Assembly: GCF_030700285.1 (NCBI RefSeq)
Contig: NZ_JAUYZJ010000018.1
Coordinates: 45,383-109,382 of the forward strand
Direction of reading: 5' to 3'
Length of the DNA stretch: 64,000 bases
Source of the DNA: Methylobacterium sp. NEAU K
GTDB lineage: Bacteria; Pseudomonadota; Alphaproteobacteria; Rhizobiales; Beijerinckiaceae
Shown here: positions 47,284-60,100 of the stretch, piece by piece
How positions within the stretch are numbered: the stretch's first letter is position 1
How the letters are laid out: each line of letters begins with the position of its first letter
The notes under the pieces: model-generated
Seen by the model: the letters and a program-made list of their open reading frames with translations, nothing else
Database searches by the model: none
What the model was told of the DNA's origin: nothing
Program-made: the position numbers and the translations under genes

Positions 47284-48582
47284 TCAGGCGCCGAGCGCCT
47301 TCAGCACCGCGCGGGCGGCGCGCGCGCCGTCGAGGGTGGCACCGCCGACCGTCATCGCGCCGCCGCCGGCCAGCGCCTCGCCGGCGAAGAACACGCGCCC
47401 GCCGACCGGATTCCGCAGGCGATCACGTGCCTCCGCGTGGCCGGGGCCGACGATGGAATACGAGCCCCGGGCATAGGGATCGGTCCACCAGCCGGCGAGC
47501 CGCCCGGCCAGAATGGCGCCCCGCACCTCTGCGCCGAAGATCGCGCCGAGCCGCTCGGAGGCGAGGGCGACGGCCGCCGGCTCACCCGCCCCGCACAGGT
47601 CGCGGGCGAGGTCGCCGCCGAGGTTGGCGACCGCGAGGGCGCGGCCGAACGGACCCATCTCGAAGTAGAGCGTCGGTCCGACCTTGGTCGCCGACACCGC
47701 GTCGCCGAGCGCCGCCGGATCGACCTTCGCGGGGTCGAGACGCAGGCCAATCTTGGTGTAGGCCCCCATTCGCAGGCCCGCGAGCGCCGCCTCCGCGGCA
47801 TCGGGCAGGCGCGGCGCGAACCGGATCGCGCCGGCCTTCAGCACGCCCACCGGCACCGTGACGATCACGGCCGCCGCTTCGAGCGTGCCGCGCCCGGTCT
47901 CGACCCGGACGGTCCGTCCGGACCAGTCGATCGCCAGAACCGGACAGCCGAGACTCACTGGCAGGTCGGCGAAGTGCCGCGCCACGAGGTCGCCGTAGCC
48001 GTCGACCCACAGGTCGGTGCCGGACCAAAGCCGGTCGTAGTCCATCGCGGAGACGCGCTCGGGATCCTCGCCCAGCGAGAGCCGGCTCAACCCCGCGGCC
48101 GCCTGTTCGGCGTTCGGACCGCCGACGCGGGCCGCCTCCGCGAGCGAGGTATCGGAGCCCTTCGGGGCCAGCAGAGCATCGAGCGCGGCAAAGCCGGCAC
48201 GCCGGCTGGACGTCTCCGCCTCGGTGGCCGGGCGGCCATCGATGCTCAGCGAGCGGGCCCAGCCGTCCTCGCGGGCGAAGCGGGCGCCTGCGTCCCGGGC
48301 GATCGGCGCCCAGGGATTGCGCTCGGCCCAATGAATGTACTGGGCGCCGGCGTCGAACGGGCAATCCGGGCCGAGCGCCCGGTCGGTGAAGGCGCGGCCG
48401 CCGATCCGGTCCCGCGCCTCGACAAGAGTGACGTTCTGGCCCGCCGCGCGCAGGGCTGCGGCGGCTGCCAAGCCGGCGGCCCCCGCGCCGATGACCACCA
48501 CCGTCGCGCCCCGCGCCGCCGTACGCAGGGCGGGCGCCGCGAGCGCGACCGAGGCCAGGATCGTTCTGCGGGTCGGTCTCAT
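47284..48582 (-). CDS. Tat-exported flavin amine-oxidase-like protein
   Basis: The 432-aa product begins MRPTRRTILASVALAAPAL, a twin-arginine signal, so it should be exported folded with its FAD. The dinucleotide-binding motif VVVIGAGAAGLAAAAAL, the ARDRIGGRAFTD segment and the C-terminal RVFFAGEALAGGGAMTVGGA are typical of flavin monoamine oxidases. WWTDPYARGSYSIVGPGHA is also characteristic. The substrate (amine, polyamine or amino acid) is unknown. The ATG at 48582 is chosen because it starts the Tat signal; longer readings add Arg-rich sequence. It is convergent with the cyclase gene, 6 bp away. Confidence 0.88.
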   Translation of the reverse strand: MRPTRRTILASVALAAPALRTAARGATVVVIGAGAAGLAAAAALRAAGQNVTLVEARDRIGGRAFTDRALGPDCPFDAGAQYIHWAERNPWAPIARDAGARFAREDGWARSLSIDGRPATEAETSSRRAGFAALDALLAPKGSDTSLAEAARVGGPNAEQAAAGLSRLSLGEDPERVSAMDYDRLWSGTDLWVDGYGDLVARHFADLPVSLGCPVLAIDWSGRTVRVETGRGTLEAAAVIVTVPVGVLKAGAIRFAPRLPDAAEAALAGLRMGAYTKIGLRLDPAKVDPAALGDAVSATKVGPTLYFEMGPFGRALAVANLGGDLARDLCGAGEPAAVALASERLGAIFGAEVRGAILAGRLAGWWTDPYARGSYSIVGPGHAEARDRLRNPVGGRVFFAGEALAGGGAMTVGGATLDGARAARAVLKALGA

Positions 48583-48734
48583 CGCGTGCGCGCTCGGCAG
48601 CAACCTGGAGCCGTGTCCGACCCCGCCGTTCGAGCCGAGCGCTCCGTCAGACGCCCTGCATCGGCCCCGAAGCCGCCTCGCCACTCCGGAACGACGGCCC
48701 ATCCCGAAACCGCCAGAGCATCTCCGACAGCGCG

Positions 48735-49022
48735 CTAACCGTGCGCACCCGGGCCGCCCGACCGCTTCTCCATCATCGCCTTGACCTGCATCAGCTGGTC
48801 CCAGACCTGGCCCGGCGACGTCCCGAAGAAGTCGAAGCCCGCATTCACGCCCCAGTAGATGCCGAAGCAGATCAGCGGCACCAGCACCCAGGCGAGCATC
48901 TCTTCGCCACGCCGACGCCGCTGGCGACGGCGGCGTCGCTCCTCGCGCCGCGTCATCTTCTGGGGGGGCGCCGCCGGATGCGCGACGGGGGAAAGAGGTC
49001 CCTCGTGCAGGTCTTCAGTCAT
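48735..49022 (-). CDS. Small hypothetical membrane protein with basic segment
   Basis: The 95-aa product has an acidic/proline N-terminus, a strongly basic stretch (TRREERRRRRQRRRRGEE), one membrane helix (MLAWVLVPLICFGIYWGV) and a short polar tail (VWDQLMQVKAMMEKRSG). The basic block next to the helix suggests N-in topology and lipid or nucleic-acid contact. The family is not recognised. It lies between the flavoprotein gene and clpA on the same strand. Confidence 0.65.
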   Translation of the reverse strand: MTEDLHEGPLSPVAHPAAPPQKMTRREERRRRRQRRRRGEEMLAWVLVPLICFGIYWGVNAGFDFFGTSPGQVWDQLMQVKAMMEKRSGGPGAHG

Positions 49023-49113
49023 CAGGCGCCTCCTCGCCGCGGCGCGTTCGCGTCGCGGCGGTCATAGACCGGCAAGGCTTGGTCCGAAAGCCTGCCGGCC
49101 GCCGTGCGCGCCC

Positions 49114-51600
<2,487 letters not shown>

Positions 51601-51637
51601 AGCTGGCCTCTGTGTGGGTGCCTACCGCGAGCGGCGC

Positions 51638-52039
51638 CTATTTCTTTTCCATAACGCACTGGAGAGGATGTTGGTGTTTGCGTGCGAAGTCCATGACCTG
51701 CGTCACCTTGGTCTCCGCCACCTCGTAGGTGAAGACCCCGCACTCGCCGACCCCGTTCTGATGCACGTGCATCATGATGTGGTAGGCGTCCTCGTGGCTC
51801 TTGTTGAAGAAGCGCTCGACCACCAGCACGACGAATTCCATCGGCGTATAGTCGTCGTTCAGAAGGAGTACCCGGTAGAGGCTGGGCCGCTTGGTCCGGG
51901 GCTTCGTGCGGGTGATGATCGCGGTGTTGGAACGGTCGTCCCCTCCCGGTGCGCGCGAGCCGGACGCCGTGGTCGCGCGGAACGCCGGCCTGTGAACCTT
52001 CGTCGATATCGCGGTGCCCTGCCTGGGGACCTGTGTCAT
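51638..52039 (-). CDS. clpS: ClpA adaptor protein ClpS
   Basis: ClpS delivers N-degron substrates to ClpA. The 133-aa product has the core [20 protein letters not shown] followed by [20 protein letters not shown] and [11 protein letters not shown]. The N-end residue pocket is formed by the [10 protein letters not shown] segment. The core is preceded by a flexible N-terminal extension of about 50 residues. The ATG at 52039 encodes [10 protein letters not shown]; other starts are possible because this extension is poorly conserved. It lies directly upstream of clpA, as usual. Confidence 0.95.
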   Translation of the reverse strand: MTQVPRQGTAISTKVHRPAFRATTASGSRAPGGDDRSNTAIITRTKPRTKRPSLYRVLLLNDDYTPMEFVVLVVERFFNKSHEDAYHIMMHVHQNGVGECGVFTYEVAETKVTQVMDFARKHQHPLQCVMEKK

Positions 52040-52628
52040 GTGCGTCGAACCGATCCCTCGATTGGAGCGGGCGTCGCCGGCCCCGAATACCGATCCTGTC
52101 GCGACCCTGCCGGAAGCGGCACCCGGGTCCGTGACGATTAATCTACAGACCGTGCGGCGAGTTCGCCAGACGCCTGTGCGCACTTGTCCGCCCCGCAGGG
52201 GCCACCTCGGGCGCACCGCCTCCGCCCCGTGCCCGGGAGGCGCGGCGGGGAAGCGTTGCCGACGTCCGGCGCTTTCCGGCCCTCCTCATAAAATCGTGAC
52301 CGCGCAACGCCGAGCGCGCCATGCCGCCCCCGGCCAGGGCCGGGCCCGAGGGCAGAGCGGAGGCGCTGCGAGGCCGATCTCCAGCTTGCCGCCAGCCACA
52401 AGCGACCGACACGAACAGGGAAGCCGGGTCGCGACCGACTGTGTGCGCCGCGTCAGCCATCGTCAAGCCGCAGTCGGAACGACAGGATTCGGCCGTCGAG
52501 TCGATCGCATTAACGGGCCTGTAACTGCACCCGCCTAATTCTCCGACGATGCAGCGGGGCCACGCCATCGGCGGCGGTCTGCGCGGGAAATATGACCGGC
52601 GGGTGCCGGTCTCGCGAGGCAATCAGGC
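52040..52628. other. Intergenic region between divergent clpS and the carboxypeptidase gene
   Basis: This 589-bp spacer is the longest non-coding gap in the window. Open frames on both strands lack credible starts or products, so I call none. It should carry the clpS-clpA promoter (minus) and the carboxypeptidase promoter (plus). I could not identify either with confidence. Confidence 0.45.
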
Positions 52629-54101
52629 GTGATGCGTAGCGTTGTAGGCCGCTCCCGGACGATTCCCGTGCTGCCGGCCGCCCTTGCGGCCGCCGCGGTT
52701 CTGACGGCCCTGGCCTCGCCGGCCGAGGCCCGGCGCGGGCGACACCATCACCATGCGGCCGGAGGCGGTGGCTACAATCCGCCCTACGCCGCGATGGTCG
52801 TTGACGTGAAGAGCGGGAAGACCCTGCACGCCGTCAACGAGGACGCGCTGCGCCACCCCGCCTCGATCACCAAGGTGATGACGCTCTATATGCTGTTCGA
52901 GCAGATGGAGCGCGGCAAGTTCGCCCTCGATTCCGAGCTGACGATCTCGGCCCACGCCGCCGCCCAGGCGCCGTCGAAGCTCGGCCTGCGCCCCGGACAG
53001 ACCATCGCGGTCGAGGACGCCATCAAGGCGATCGTGACCAAGTCGGCCAACGACGTGGCCTGCGCGATCGGCGAGAACATCGCCGGCTCCGAGGAGCGCT
53101 TCGCCCAGATGATGACCGCCAAGGCGCATGCGCTGGGCATGAGTCGCACGCATTACGCGAACGCCTCCGGCCTGCCGGACCCGGACCAGATCACCACGGC
53201 GCGCGACCTGACCGTTCTGGCGCGGGCAATCCAGGATCGGTTCCCGCACTACTACCGCTATTTCCAGACCCGGTCCTTCGCGTTCCGGGGCCGGGTTATC
53301 GGCAACCACAACCACCTGCTCGGTAATGTCGAGGGCGTGGACGGAATCAAGACCGGCTACACGCGCGATTCCGGCTTCAACCTGATGACGGCGGCGAAGT
53401 CCGAAGGCCGCCAGATCGTGGCGATCGTGCTCGGCGGACGGTCGGGCGCGAGCCGCGACCGGATCATGGCCGACCTGGTCCGCTCCAGCCTGCCGCGTGC
53501 CTATGCCGGCGTCCGGCAGGCGCCGCCGGTCACCGAGGTGGCCGAACGCGCCCGCCCCGCGGTTGTCGCCGACGCCGTCTCGCGCACCCGCACCCAGGTC
53601 GCCTCGGCCGACGACGAGGACGTCGAGACCACCGGCACCACGGGCGAGCCGCTCGACCTCTCGCCGTCCCGGACTACGACCCCTGGCGGGACCTGGAAGC
53701 CCGGCCCCCAGGGCCTGCCGAAGGCGGCCCAGGCCTATGCCGGCACCGGCAGCGCCCAGCCGCCCTTCCCGGGAGCGACCAAGTCGGCGGCCCGGGTGGC
53801 CTCGACCGAGCGGGACGAGCCGCCGAAGGCCGTCGCAGGCACGCGCGTCACACCGACCGCCTGGGTGATCCAGCTCGGCGCCATGGACGACGAGGGCAAG
53901 GCCCGCTCGATGCTCTCGGAGGCGCGCGCCAAGGTCGGCAGCAGCCTCTCGAAGGCGGCCCCCTACACGGTCAAGGTCGAGCACGGCGGCACCACGCTCT
54001 ACCGCGCCCGCTTCTCGGGCTTCGCCGAGCAGGATTCCGCGCAGGATGCCTGCACCGCCCTGAAGCGCAGCGGCTTCAGCTGCTTCGCGACCCGAAGCTG
54101 A
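52629..54101 (+). CDS. D-alanyl-D-alanine carboxypeptidase with SPOR domain
   Basis: The enzyme trims the terminal D-Ala of peptidoglycan stem peptides. The 490-aa product has a signal peptide (IPVLPAALAAAAVLTALASP) and the penicillin-binding motifs: SITK (Ser near residue 79), SAN near residue 139 and KTGYT near residue 241. A roughly 120-residue Pro/Thr-rich linker follows. The C-terminal SPOR domain (AWVIQLGAMDDEGKARSMLS to FSCFATRS) binds denuded septal glycan, so activity is likely at the division site. The start is GTG at 52629 or ATG at 52632. Confidence 0.93.
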   Translation: MMRSVVGRSRTIPVLPAALAAAAVLTALASPAEARRGRHHHHAAGGGGYNPPYAAMVVDVKSGKTLHAVNEDALRHPASITKVMTLYMLFEQMERGKFALDSELTISAHAAAQAPSKLGLRPGQTIAVEDAIKAIVTKSANDVACAIGENIAGSEERFAQMMTAKAHALGMSRTHYANASGLPDPDQITTARDLTVLARAIQDRFPHYYRYFQTRSFAFRGRVIGNHNHLLGNVEGVDGIKTGYTRDSGFNLMTAAKSEGRQIVAIVLGGRSGASRDRIMADLVRSSLPRAYAGVRQAPPVTEVAERARPAVVADAVSRTRTQVASADDEDVETTGTTGEPLDLSPSRTTTPGGTWKPGPQGLPKAAQAYAGTGSAQPPFPGATKSAARVASTERDEPPKAVAGTRVTPTAWVIQLGAMDDEGKARSMLSEARAKVGSSLSKAAPYTVKVEHGGTTLYRARFSGFAEQDSAQDACTALKRSGFSCFATRS

Positions 54102-54244
54102 GCCGTTCACCGGCCAGAACTCGATGCGGAACAGCAAAATCCCGCCTTCCGCATCTTACGCAACCAACGCGATCGGTCCTGCCGCGATTTTCGTCGGGAG
54201 GCGGTCGGCTCCGGCGTCGCGCTCGCGCGCGCCGGCACGATGGG

Positions 54245-54266
54245 CCGCGGCCGGGTTCGGCCGCGG
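54245..54266. terminator. GC-rich hairpin between convergent genes
   Basis: CCGCGGCC (54245-54252) pairs perfectly with GGCCGCGG (54259-54266) across GGGTTC, in the 202-bp gap between the carboxypeptidase and J-domain gene stops. No T-tract follows. Confidence 0.45.
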
Positions 54267-54303
54267 TCGAGTATCAGTAAGCATCTGACAACGCGCGTGG
54301 AGT

Positions 54304-55050
54304 TCAGCGATGTCGGTTCAGAAGCCTGTCCCGGGCCGCGTTGACACGCGCCGCCTGCTCGCCACTCCCCCCCTGATCGGGGTGGGTGATCTTCATAAGA
54401 GACCTGTGGGCCGCGCGGACCTGCTCAGCGGTCGCCCCGCGCTGAAGCCCCAGGATCTCGTACGCCTCCTCCTGCGTCATCGCCCCTGGGTGCGCCGAAT
54501 GGCCCGACCGCGGGTCTCGATCACGCTCAGCGTCTACACGCCATCCGGGCGCCCGGCGGTCGAGATACGCCTCTAGCAGTGCCGCCCCTTCGGCATCGCG
54601 CACGCGGCAGAACCGCAGCAACTGCACCACCGCGCCGGGGGGCATGGCGTCGAGCCACGCCCCGGCTTCGGGCCCGGCGATCACCCGGCCCTCGCGGAAA
54701 CTGCCGTCCGGACGGACGAGGATTTCGATCAGCGCCGTCCGGCGCCGGTGCCCCAGCCCGAAGCGGGGCTTGATGAAGCGCAGGAGACGCGCGGTCATCG
54801 CCGCCTGGCCCTCGATCATCCAGACGCCGCCGAGACCGAGCAGCGCCGCCAGGACGACGTTTCCGTGCAGCAGGAGGAACCCGGCCGCCGCCAGCGCGAA
54901 GGCGCCGCCGAGCTTGGGCGGTCGGACTGCCCCGATCGTCGCACCGAGGCCCCGGCCGAAAGCGCGCCCGAGTCGGCGACCGAGGCCGTCGCGATTCTTC
55001 GAGAGCCACCAGAGCGTAAGACAGGCCAGGAGGCCCGCAAACAGCATCAT
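54304..55050 (-). CDS. Membrane-anchored J-domain protein
   Basis: The 248-aa product has N-terminal membrane helices (MLFAGLLACLTLWWLS, and GAFALAAAGFLLLHGNVVLA). A middle region follows (ALIEILVRPDGSFREGRVIA), and a C-terminal J domain (EEAYEILGLQRGATAEQVRA) carries the essential HPD in KITHPDQGGSGEQ. It should recruit DnaK to the inner face of the membrane, similar in layout to alphaproteobacterial DjlA/TIM14-like proteins. It starts 3 bp after the stop of the small secreted-protein gene, in an operon with htrA. The start at 55050 reads MMLFAG. Confidence 0.85.
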   Translation of the reverse strand: MMLFAGLLACLTLWWLSKNRDGLGRRLGRAFGRGLGATIGAVRPPKLGGAFALAAAGFLLLHGNVVLAALLGLGGVWMIEGQAAMTARLLRFIKPRFGLGHRRRTALIEILVRPDGSFREGRVIAGPEAGAWLDAMPPGAVVQLLRFCRVRDAEGAALLEAYLDRRAPGWRVDAERDRDPRSGHSAHPGAMTQEEAYEILGLQRGATAEQVRAAHRSLMKITHPDQGGSGEQAARVNAARDRLLNRHR

Positions 55051-55053
55051 CTG

Positions 55054-55305
55054 TCAGCGCCGCACGCCGTATTCGGCACCGGCGCGACCGCCCACCTGCA
55101 CGGTGGTGCCGTCTCCGAAGTCGTAGAATCCGTCGCGCCGTGTCTTCGGCTTCGGTACCCTTTGCCCGCATCCCGGCGGCGGCGGCAGGCGCACCCCATC
55201 GGGCAGATCGTCCGGGCAGAGGCGGGACCGCACCGGCTGCTCGGCGGCCTGCGCGACTCCGGCCGCCAGTGAGACGAGGAGGACGAGAAGCGGCAGGACC
55301 CTCAT
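55054..55305 (-). CDS. Small secreted protein co-translated with htrA
   Basis: The 83-aa product has a signal peptide (MRVLPLLVLLVSLAAGVAQA). The mature part has two Cys (RSRLCPDDLPDG and PPPPGCGQRV) that could form a disulfide, and ends YDFGDGTTVQVGGRAGAEYG. The function is unknown. Its ATG overlaps the htrA stop (ATGA, 4 bp), and the J-domain gene starts 3 bp after it, so the three are probably one translational unit. Confidence 0.75.
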   Translation of the reverse strand: MRVLPLLVLLVSLAAGVAQAAEQPVRSRLCPDDLPDGVRLPPPPGCGQRVPKPKTRRDGFYDFGDGTTVQVGGRAGAEYGVRR

Positions 55306-56432
55306 TGGCGGTTCTCCGCGACGTCTGCCGTGGTGATCCTGACCTGTCGGGCCCTGCCGTCCCGCACGACCTTCAAGGTCAAGGGCGCACCGAGGCCGGC
55401 CGCCTCCATCGCCGCCGTGAGATCGGCGAGGCGGTGGACCGGCCGGTCGTTGGCCGCGATGATCACGTCTCCGAGTTCGCCGGTCTGCGGATCGACGCCG
55501 TGCAGGCCGGCCTGGGCCGCCGGGGAGCCGGGCAGCACGCGCACGATCACCACGCCGTCGATCCCCAGCCGGGCCGTTGCGGCCTCCTGGGCGGCGATGA
55601 TGCCGATGCCGGGGTTGCGCACCCGCCCAACCCGGATCAGCTCCGGCACGATGCGGTTGACGACATCCACCGGGATCGCGAAGCCGATCCCGGCGCTGGC
55701 CCCCGAGGGCGACACGATCGCCGTGTTGACGCCGATCAGCCGCCCCGCGGAATCGAGGAGCGGCCCGCCGGAATTGCCGGGGTTGATCGCCGCATCCGTC
55801 TGGATGACGCCCGACACTTCGCGGCCCTCGCTGGTCGGCATCCGCCGGCGCACCGCGCTGATCACGCCGGTCGTCAAGGTGTGGTCGAGGCCGAACGGGT
55901 TGCCGATCGCGAAGGTCGTCTGCCCGACCTTGAGATCCGCCGAGGTGCCGATCGCCAGCGGCGGGGGCATATGCGCCACCCGGCCGAGCTGCAGAACCGC
56001 CAGATCGTAGGACGGCGCCATCCCCACGAGGGTGGCGGACACCACCTCTCCGTCGCTCATCCGGACCGAGACGGACCCGCCGGCCCGGGCCGCATTCTGC
56101 ACAACATGCGTGTTCGTGACGACGTGGCCGGCGCCGTCCCAGATAAACCCGGTCCCGGTCTGCGTACCGCCCTGCTCACCGGCCTCGTCGTCGAGGTCGA
56201 GCAGATCCTGCCCCCGCGCCGCGCTCTGCGCGAAGACGTGAACCACGGAGGGGCTCGCCTGCTCGAACAGCGCGATGGTGGCCGTCTCAGACTGCGCGAG
56301 ATTGCCGCGAGCCGTCACCGCGCGGGGCGCGTCGGCCGAGTAGAGCAGCGGCTGTAGGTACGGCTGGGCAACGTAGAGCGCCAGCAAGACCAGGACCGCG
56401 GCGAGCAGGATGCGCACGGTACGATCCGGCAC
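55302..56432 (-). CDS. Membrane-anchored HtrA/DegP-type serine protease
   Basis: The 376-aa product has one N-terminal membrane anchor (ILLAAVLVLLALYVAQPYLQ), a trypsin-like domain and one PDZ domain. The catalytic triad is His near residue 107 (VVTNTHVVQN), Asp near residue 140 (APSYDLAVLQL) and Ser near residue 218 (INPGNSGGPLLD). The PDZ domain lies at about residues 265-365 (NPGIGIIAAQEAA). A DegS-like architecture suggests a periplasmic stress protease. The start is GTG at 56432, with GGAG 6 nt upstream. It overlaps the next small gene by 4 bp. Confidence 0.92.
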   Translation of the reverse strand: MPDRTVRILLAAVLVLLALYVAQPYLQPLLYSADAPRAVTARGNLAQSETATIALFEQASPSVVHVFAQSAARGQDLLDLDDEAGEQGGTQTGTGFIWDGAGHVVTNTHVVQNAARAGGSVSVRMSDGEVVSATLVGMAPSYDLAVLQLGRVAHMPPPLAIGTSADLKVGQTTFAIGNPFGLDHTLTTGVISAVRRRMPTSEGREVSGVIQTDAAINPGNSGGPLLDSAGRLIGVNTAIVSPSGASAGIGFAIPVDVVNRIVPELIRVGRVRNPGIGIIAAQEAATARLGIDGVVIVRVLPGSPAAQAGLHGVDPQTGELGDVIIAANDRPVHRLADLTAAMEAAGLGAPLTLKVVRDGRARQVRITTADVAENRQ

Positions 56433-56837
56433 AGGTGTCTCCGACAAGGGCCCACGCGCGGGCGCAGGTCTTAAGTGCGCGTTCAGGATCGGGGCGTCAA
56501 CACGGACGGCGCGCGGCCGCTGACGGGACCGAGACGTGTTCTGGCGCACGTCGGAGGCCGGCGCGAACTGGCTAACGGAATGGTCATCATTCGAGAGCCA
56601 CAATTCTCGCAAGTCAACGGCGGATCAGACGCGCGCGATTTGGAAATGGAACCCCGCACAGCACCTTGTCCCGCAGCTCGGGTCCGGGCGCTGCTTTCGG
56701 AAACCGCCCGAATTGATCGCAAAGCCGCCGCAGAGATGCTTGCATTGATGGCTAGACCTTCGATCCCCGCGGCGCTTCGGCTCGACCGGACGGCGGGGAT
56801 CTGAACGGTCCAAAACGGTTCGGAAGGACGAGAACTC
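56433..56837. other. Intergenic region between divergent htrA and a small gene
   Basis: This 405-bp spacer contains a plus-strand frame ending near 56,804 with low GC in third positions. The codon use is unlike neighbouring genes, and there is no ribosome-binding site, so I do not call it. The spacer is less GC-rich than average around 56,575-56,760, as expected for promoters. Confidence 0.4.
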
Positions 56838-57053
56838 ATGGAAACCGAAGCTCTGGAACGCCCCGCCGATCTCACGATCTGGCGCACGGCCCCGGCGAGC
56901 ACGCCGCTCGCGCAGCCCGAGCGGTACGGCACCCTGCGCGAGGCGATCGCCGCCGCGGCCGGTGCCCTGGCCGATCCGGCCAAGCAGCCCTGGATCATCA
57001 CCGAGGAGGGCGAAATCCTCTCCCCGAACTGGATCCGCACCTACCTGAACTGA
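56838..57053 (+). CDS. Small hypothetical protein (71 aa)
   Basis: The product METEALERPADLTIWRTAPA is soluble and has a helical middle (GTLREAIAAAAGALADPAKQ), ending PWIITEEGEILSPNWIRTYL. GGAAGGA lies about 10 nt before the ATG at 56838. I recall similar short proteins in Methylobacterium without function. It is the last gene before the convergent SMC-like gene, 129 bp away, where a JetD gene would be expected if this were a complete Wadjet locus. Confidence 0.65.
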   Translation: METEALERPADLTIWRTAPASTPLAQPERYGTLREAIAAAAGALADPAKQPWIITEEGEILSPNWIRTYLN

Positions 57054-57182
57054 AGGCTATCCGCGCACGCACCGCTGGAGCGGATACCGGCTCGGCGCAA
57101 ACGCGCGTGACTTCACGATGTAAAGCCGAAGAGCGGGGATACCGGGGAATGTGGCACGCGCCCGCCCCGGTGCCCCGCCGGC

Positions 57183-60100
57183 TCACTCAGCCGCGTCGGA
57201 GCGGCGGAACGCCTCGATCCCGATCTGGTCCGGGTTGATCGCGTGGAGCGCCCGCCGGGCCGCCTCGAGCGGATGCTCGGCCTCGATCCGCACCGAGGTC
57301 AGATCCGGGCTCTTGTAGACCGTGACGATGGTGTCCATCACCTCGGTGAGCGTCGTGCGCTTGTCCTCGGGGGCGGCGATCAGCAATTGCAGGCCCCAGG
57401 CCCGGTACAGGTCGACCAGCGCCTGGCTGTTGCGCACGTCGAGCTTCGAGAACGCCTCGTCGAGGAGACACAGGCCGAGGCCGGGATTCTCGTCGCCAGG
57501 CCGGTCGCCCGGATAATACGCGCTGGCGAGCGAGGCGGCGATCGCCACGTAGAACGGCGCCTGCGCCTCGCCGCCCGAGCCGCGCAGCGCCCGCGCCGAC
57601 ATGGTGGTGCGGTTGCCCGCCCCGTCCCGCATGCCGATCTCGTACACGAAGTAATTGCGGTAATCCGCCAGGCGCGCCGCGTCCTCGTCCCCCGCGATCA
57701 GCGCGGTTATCTCTTCCAGGGCCGCCGCCATCGGGCCCTCGGCCTCGCCCGCCAGAAGCGCCTGCGCGGCCTCGGGCGAGCGGGCGGTCTCGGTGGCGAG
57801 CGCGTGCACGGCGGCGTACCGGCGGTCCACCGCCGCCTCGAACGCGTAGGTCTGGCCGGTGAAGCTGCGCGCGGACAGGCGCTCGTTCAGCGCCGCCAGA
57901 CGGGCATGGACCCGTTCGAACCGGTCGGCGAGGCGCGTCAACAGATCCTCGGTCATCAGGCGGCGCATCTCGGCTTCGGCCCGCACGGCCTGAGCGCGGT
58001 AGCGGCGCAGCTCGTGCCCCTCCACGGCCTCGTACTCGCGCCGAACCCAGCTGAACCCGTCGATCGCCGGGGCATCGCCGGCGTTGAGCGGATTCTCGAC
58101 CCGCCAGGCGGCACAGGCTTCCGCCAGCTCCCGTTCGGCGATGCGACCGTGCGAGCGGGCGGCCTCGGCGGATTCGCGGGCGAGGCCCCGCTCGGTGGCT
58201 GCCCGGGAGGCGGCGGCCTTCGCGTCGAGGCCTGCCAGCGCGCGCCGCGCCTGCGCGAGCACGGCCAGGTCCAAGGCCTCGGAGCGGGCGAGGCGCACCC
58301 GCGCCGCGTCACCGCCCGTGAGCTGGCGCAGGGCCGCGCGCCAGGCCGCCAGTGCGGCGCGGGCGGCCTCGCGCACGGGGCCCAGGCGGGCACGGAGCGC
58401 CGCCTCGTCGGCGAGCAAGCGGTCGAGCTTCGGCTCCAGCTCTTCCGACAACTCCCGCAGGTAACCGAGGCGCTCAGCGGTCAGCGCGGCGATCTCGGCG
58501 GTCAGGCCGGCGGTGTCACGCTTCTCGATGCCCTCGCGCTCGGTCTGGAGCGTGCGCCGCCGGCCTTCGAGCCCGTCGAGTTCGCCCCGCAGGGCGTCCA
58601 CGTCGTCGAGACCGCGGGCGATACGGGCCCGGATGGCGGCGGCGGTGCGGGCAGCCTCACGCAGGACCGCGGCCTCGCCGCGCAGCCGCCGCGCCTCCGC
58701 GACCGCGGCCTCGTGGGCTCGGCGGCTGTCGGCGGTCGGCCCGCGATGGCCGCGGGTCATCAGCAGGTCGACGTTGCGGGTCACCGAGTAGGCCATTCCG
58801 GCCGTGGTCCGCCCGCTCGGTGCCACAGCACGGGAGAGGCGCGCCAGCTCGGCATCATCCCGGGCGAGGTCGTAGCCGCCGAGCCGCACGCCGAGGAACG
58901 CCTCCGCGTGCGGATCGCTGGTCTCGATCACGGTCAGCGGCCCGTCGTCGTAGCGGCGCGCCCGCTGCCTGGCGGTGTCGGTGGTCTTGACCAGGATGCA
59001 GCGGTGGAACCGGTCACGGCCGGATTGCAGGACGCCGAGCGCCTCGCTCAGCCGGTCCGGCGCGACGACCAGGGCCTCGCGGGCGCGCCCGAGCAGGCCT
59101 TCCAGCGCCGGCCCCCAGGTCGGGTCGACGATCTCGGCCAATTCGCAGATCGGCAGCGCCGCGATGCCGCGACGCTCCAGTTCCCCGCGAAACGCCACCG
59201 TGTCGGAAGACAGGCGCGCAGCCGGGCCGGCGCCTGTCCGCGGTGCGGTGCGCTCGGCCTCGCTCTCCTGGGCGCGGGCCTTGAGCGCCGCGTCTTCGGC
59301 CGCCCTCTCCAGGGCCTCGTCGAAGTCGGGCAGCCGCGCAAGCCCGTCGACCAGCTCGGTGAGCGGTCCGTCGGGACGCAGGATCTCCTCGGGGGAGGAT
59401 TCCCGGCGCAGGCCGGCGCGGGCACAGGATTCGGCCAGGCGCGCCGCCTGCGGGCAGACCTGGCGCAGGATCGGGGAGACCGGCTGGAGCTTGCCCATCT
59501 GGCCGACCAGCCCGACGAGGTCCGCGATGCGCGCGACGAGATCCTTCCGGTCCCGCTCCAGCATCGAGAGGCCCAGCGTCGAGGCGGCGAGCCGGCCCTC
59601 TGTGGCGCTCCCGGCCAGCAGCGCCTTCTGCTCGGCGATCTCCCCGTCGATCTCCCGCACGTGGCCACGGCTCGCGGCGACCCGCTCCCGGGCGATCCGC
59701 AGGGTGTCGGCGCCCTCGCGCAGGCGTGTCCGCACGGCGACGAGGTCGAGGCTACGGCGGCGCAGTTCGGCACCGGCCGCACGCAGTTCGTGGGTGGCGG
59801 CAGCGAGCACCGCCTCGCTCCAGGCCTCGTAGCGGTCGCGCAGGCGCCGCAGCCGGGCGAGCCGGCTCTCCAGCTCGGCGATCGTCTCCAGCAGGCGGCG
59901 CCAATTGGCGATCGAGAGCCGCACGCGCTCGACATCGAGCGGCTCCGGGTCGAGCACGAAGGCGCGTACGAAGGCGCTGGTGTCGAAGATCGGCTTGAAC
60001 GCCACCGCGTTGGCGAAGCTGCGCAGGAAGTGCCGGGGCTCGGGCGCCGGCGCGCCCTCGCGCAGGGTCGCCAGGATATCGGCGGTGAAGCGCTCGCCGG

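Noticed and set aside
52143..52622. A 159-codon minus-strand frame upstream of clpS
   Set aside because: Low-complexity Arg/Ser/Pro product, no ribosome-binding site and no recognisable domain.
56475..56804. A 109-codon plus-strand frame between htrA and the 71-aa gene
   Set aside because: Third-position GC is low compared with true genes here, there is no credible start, and it covers the expected divergent promoters.
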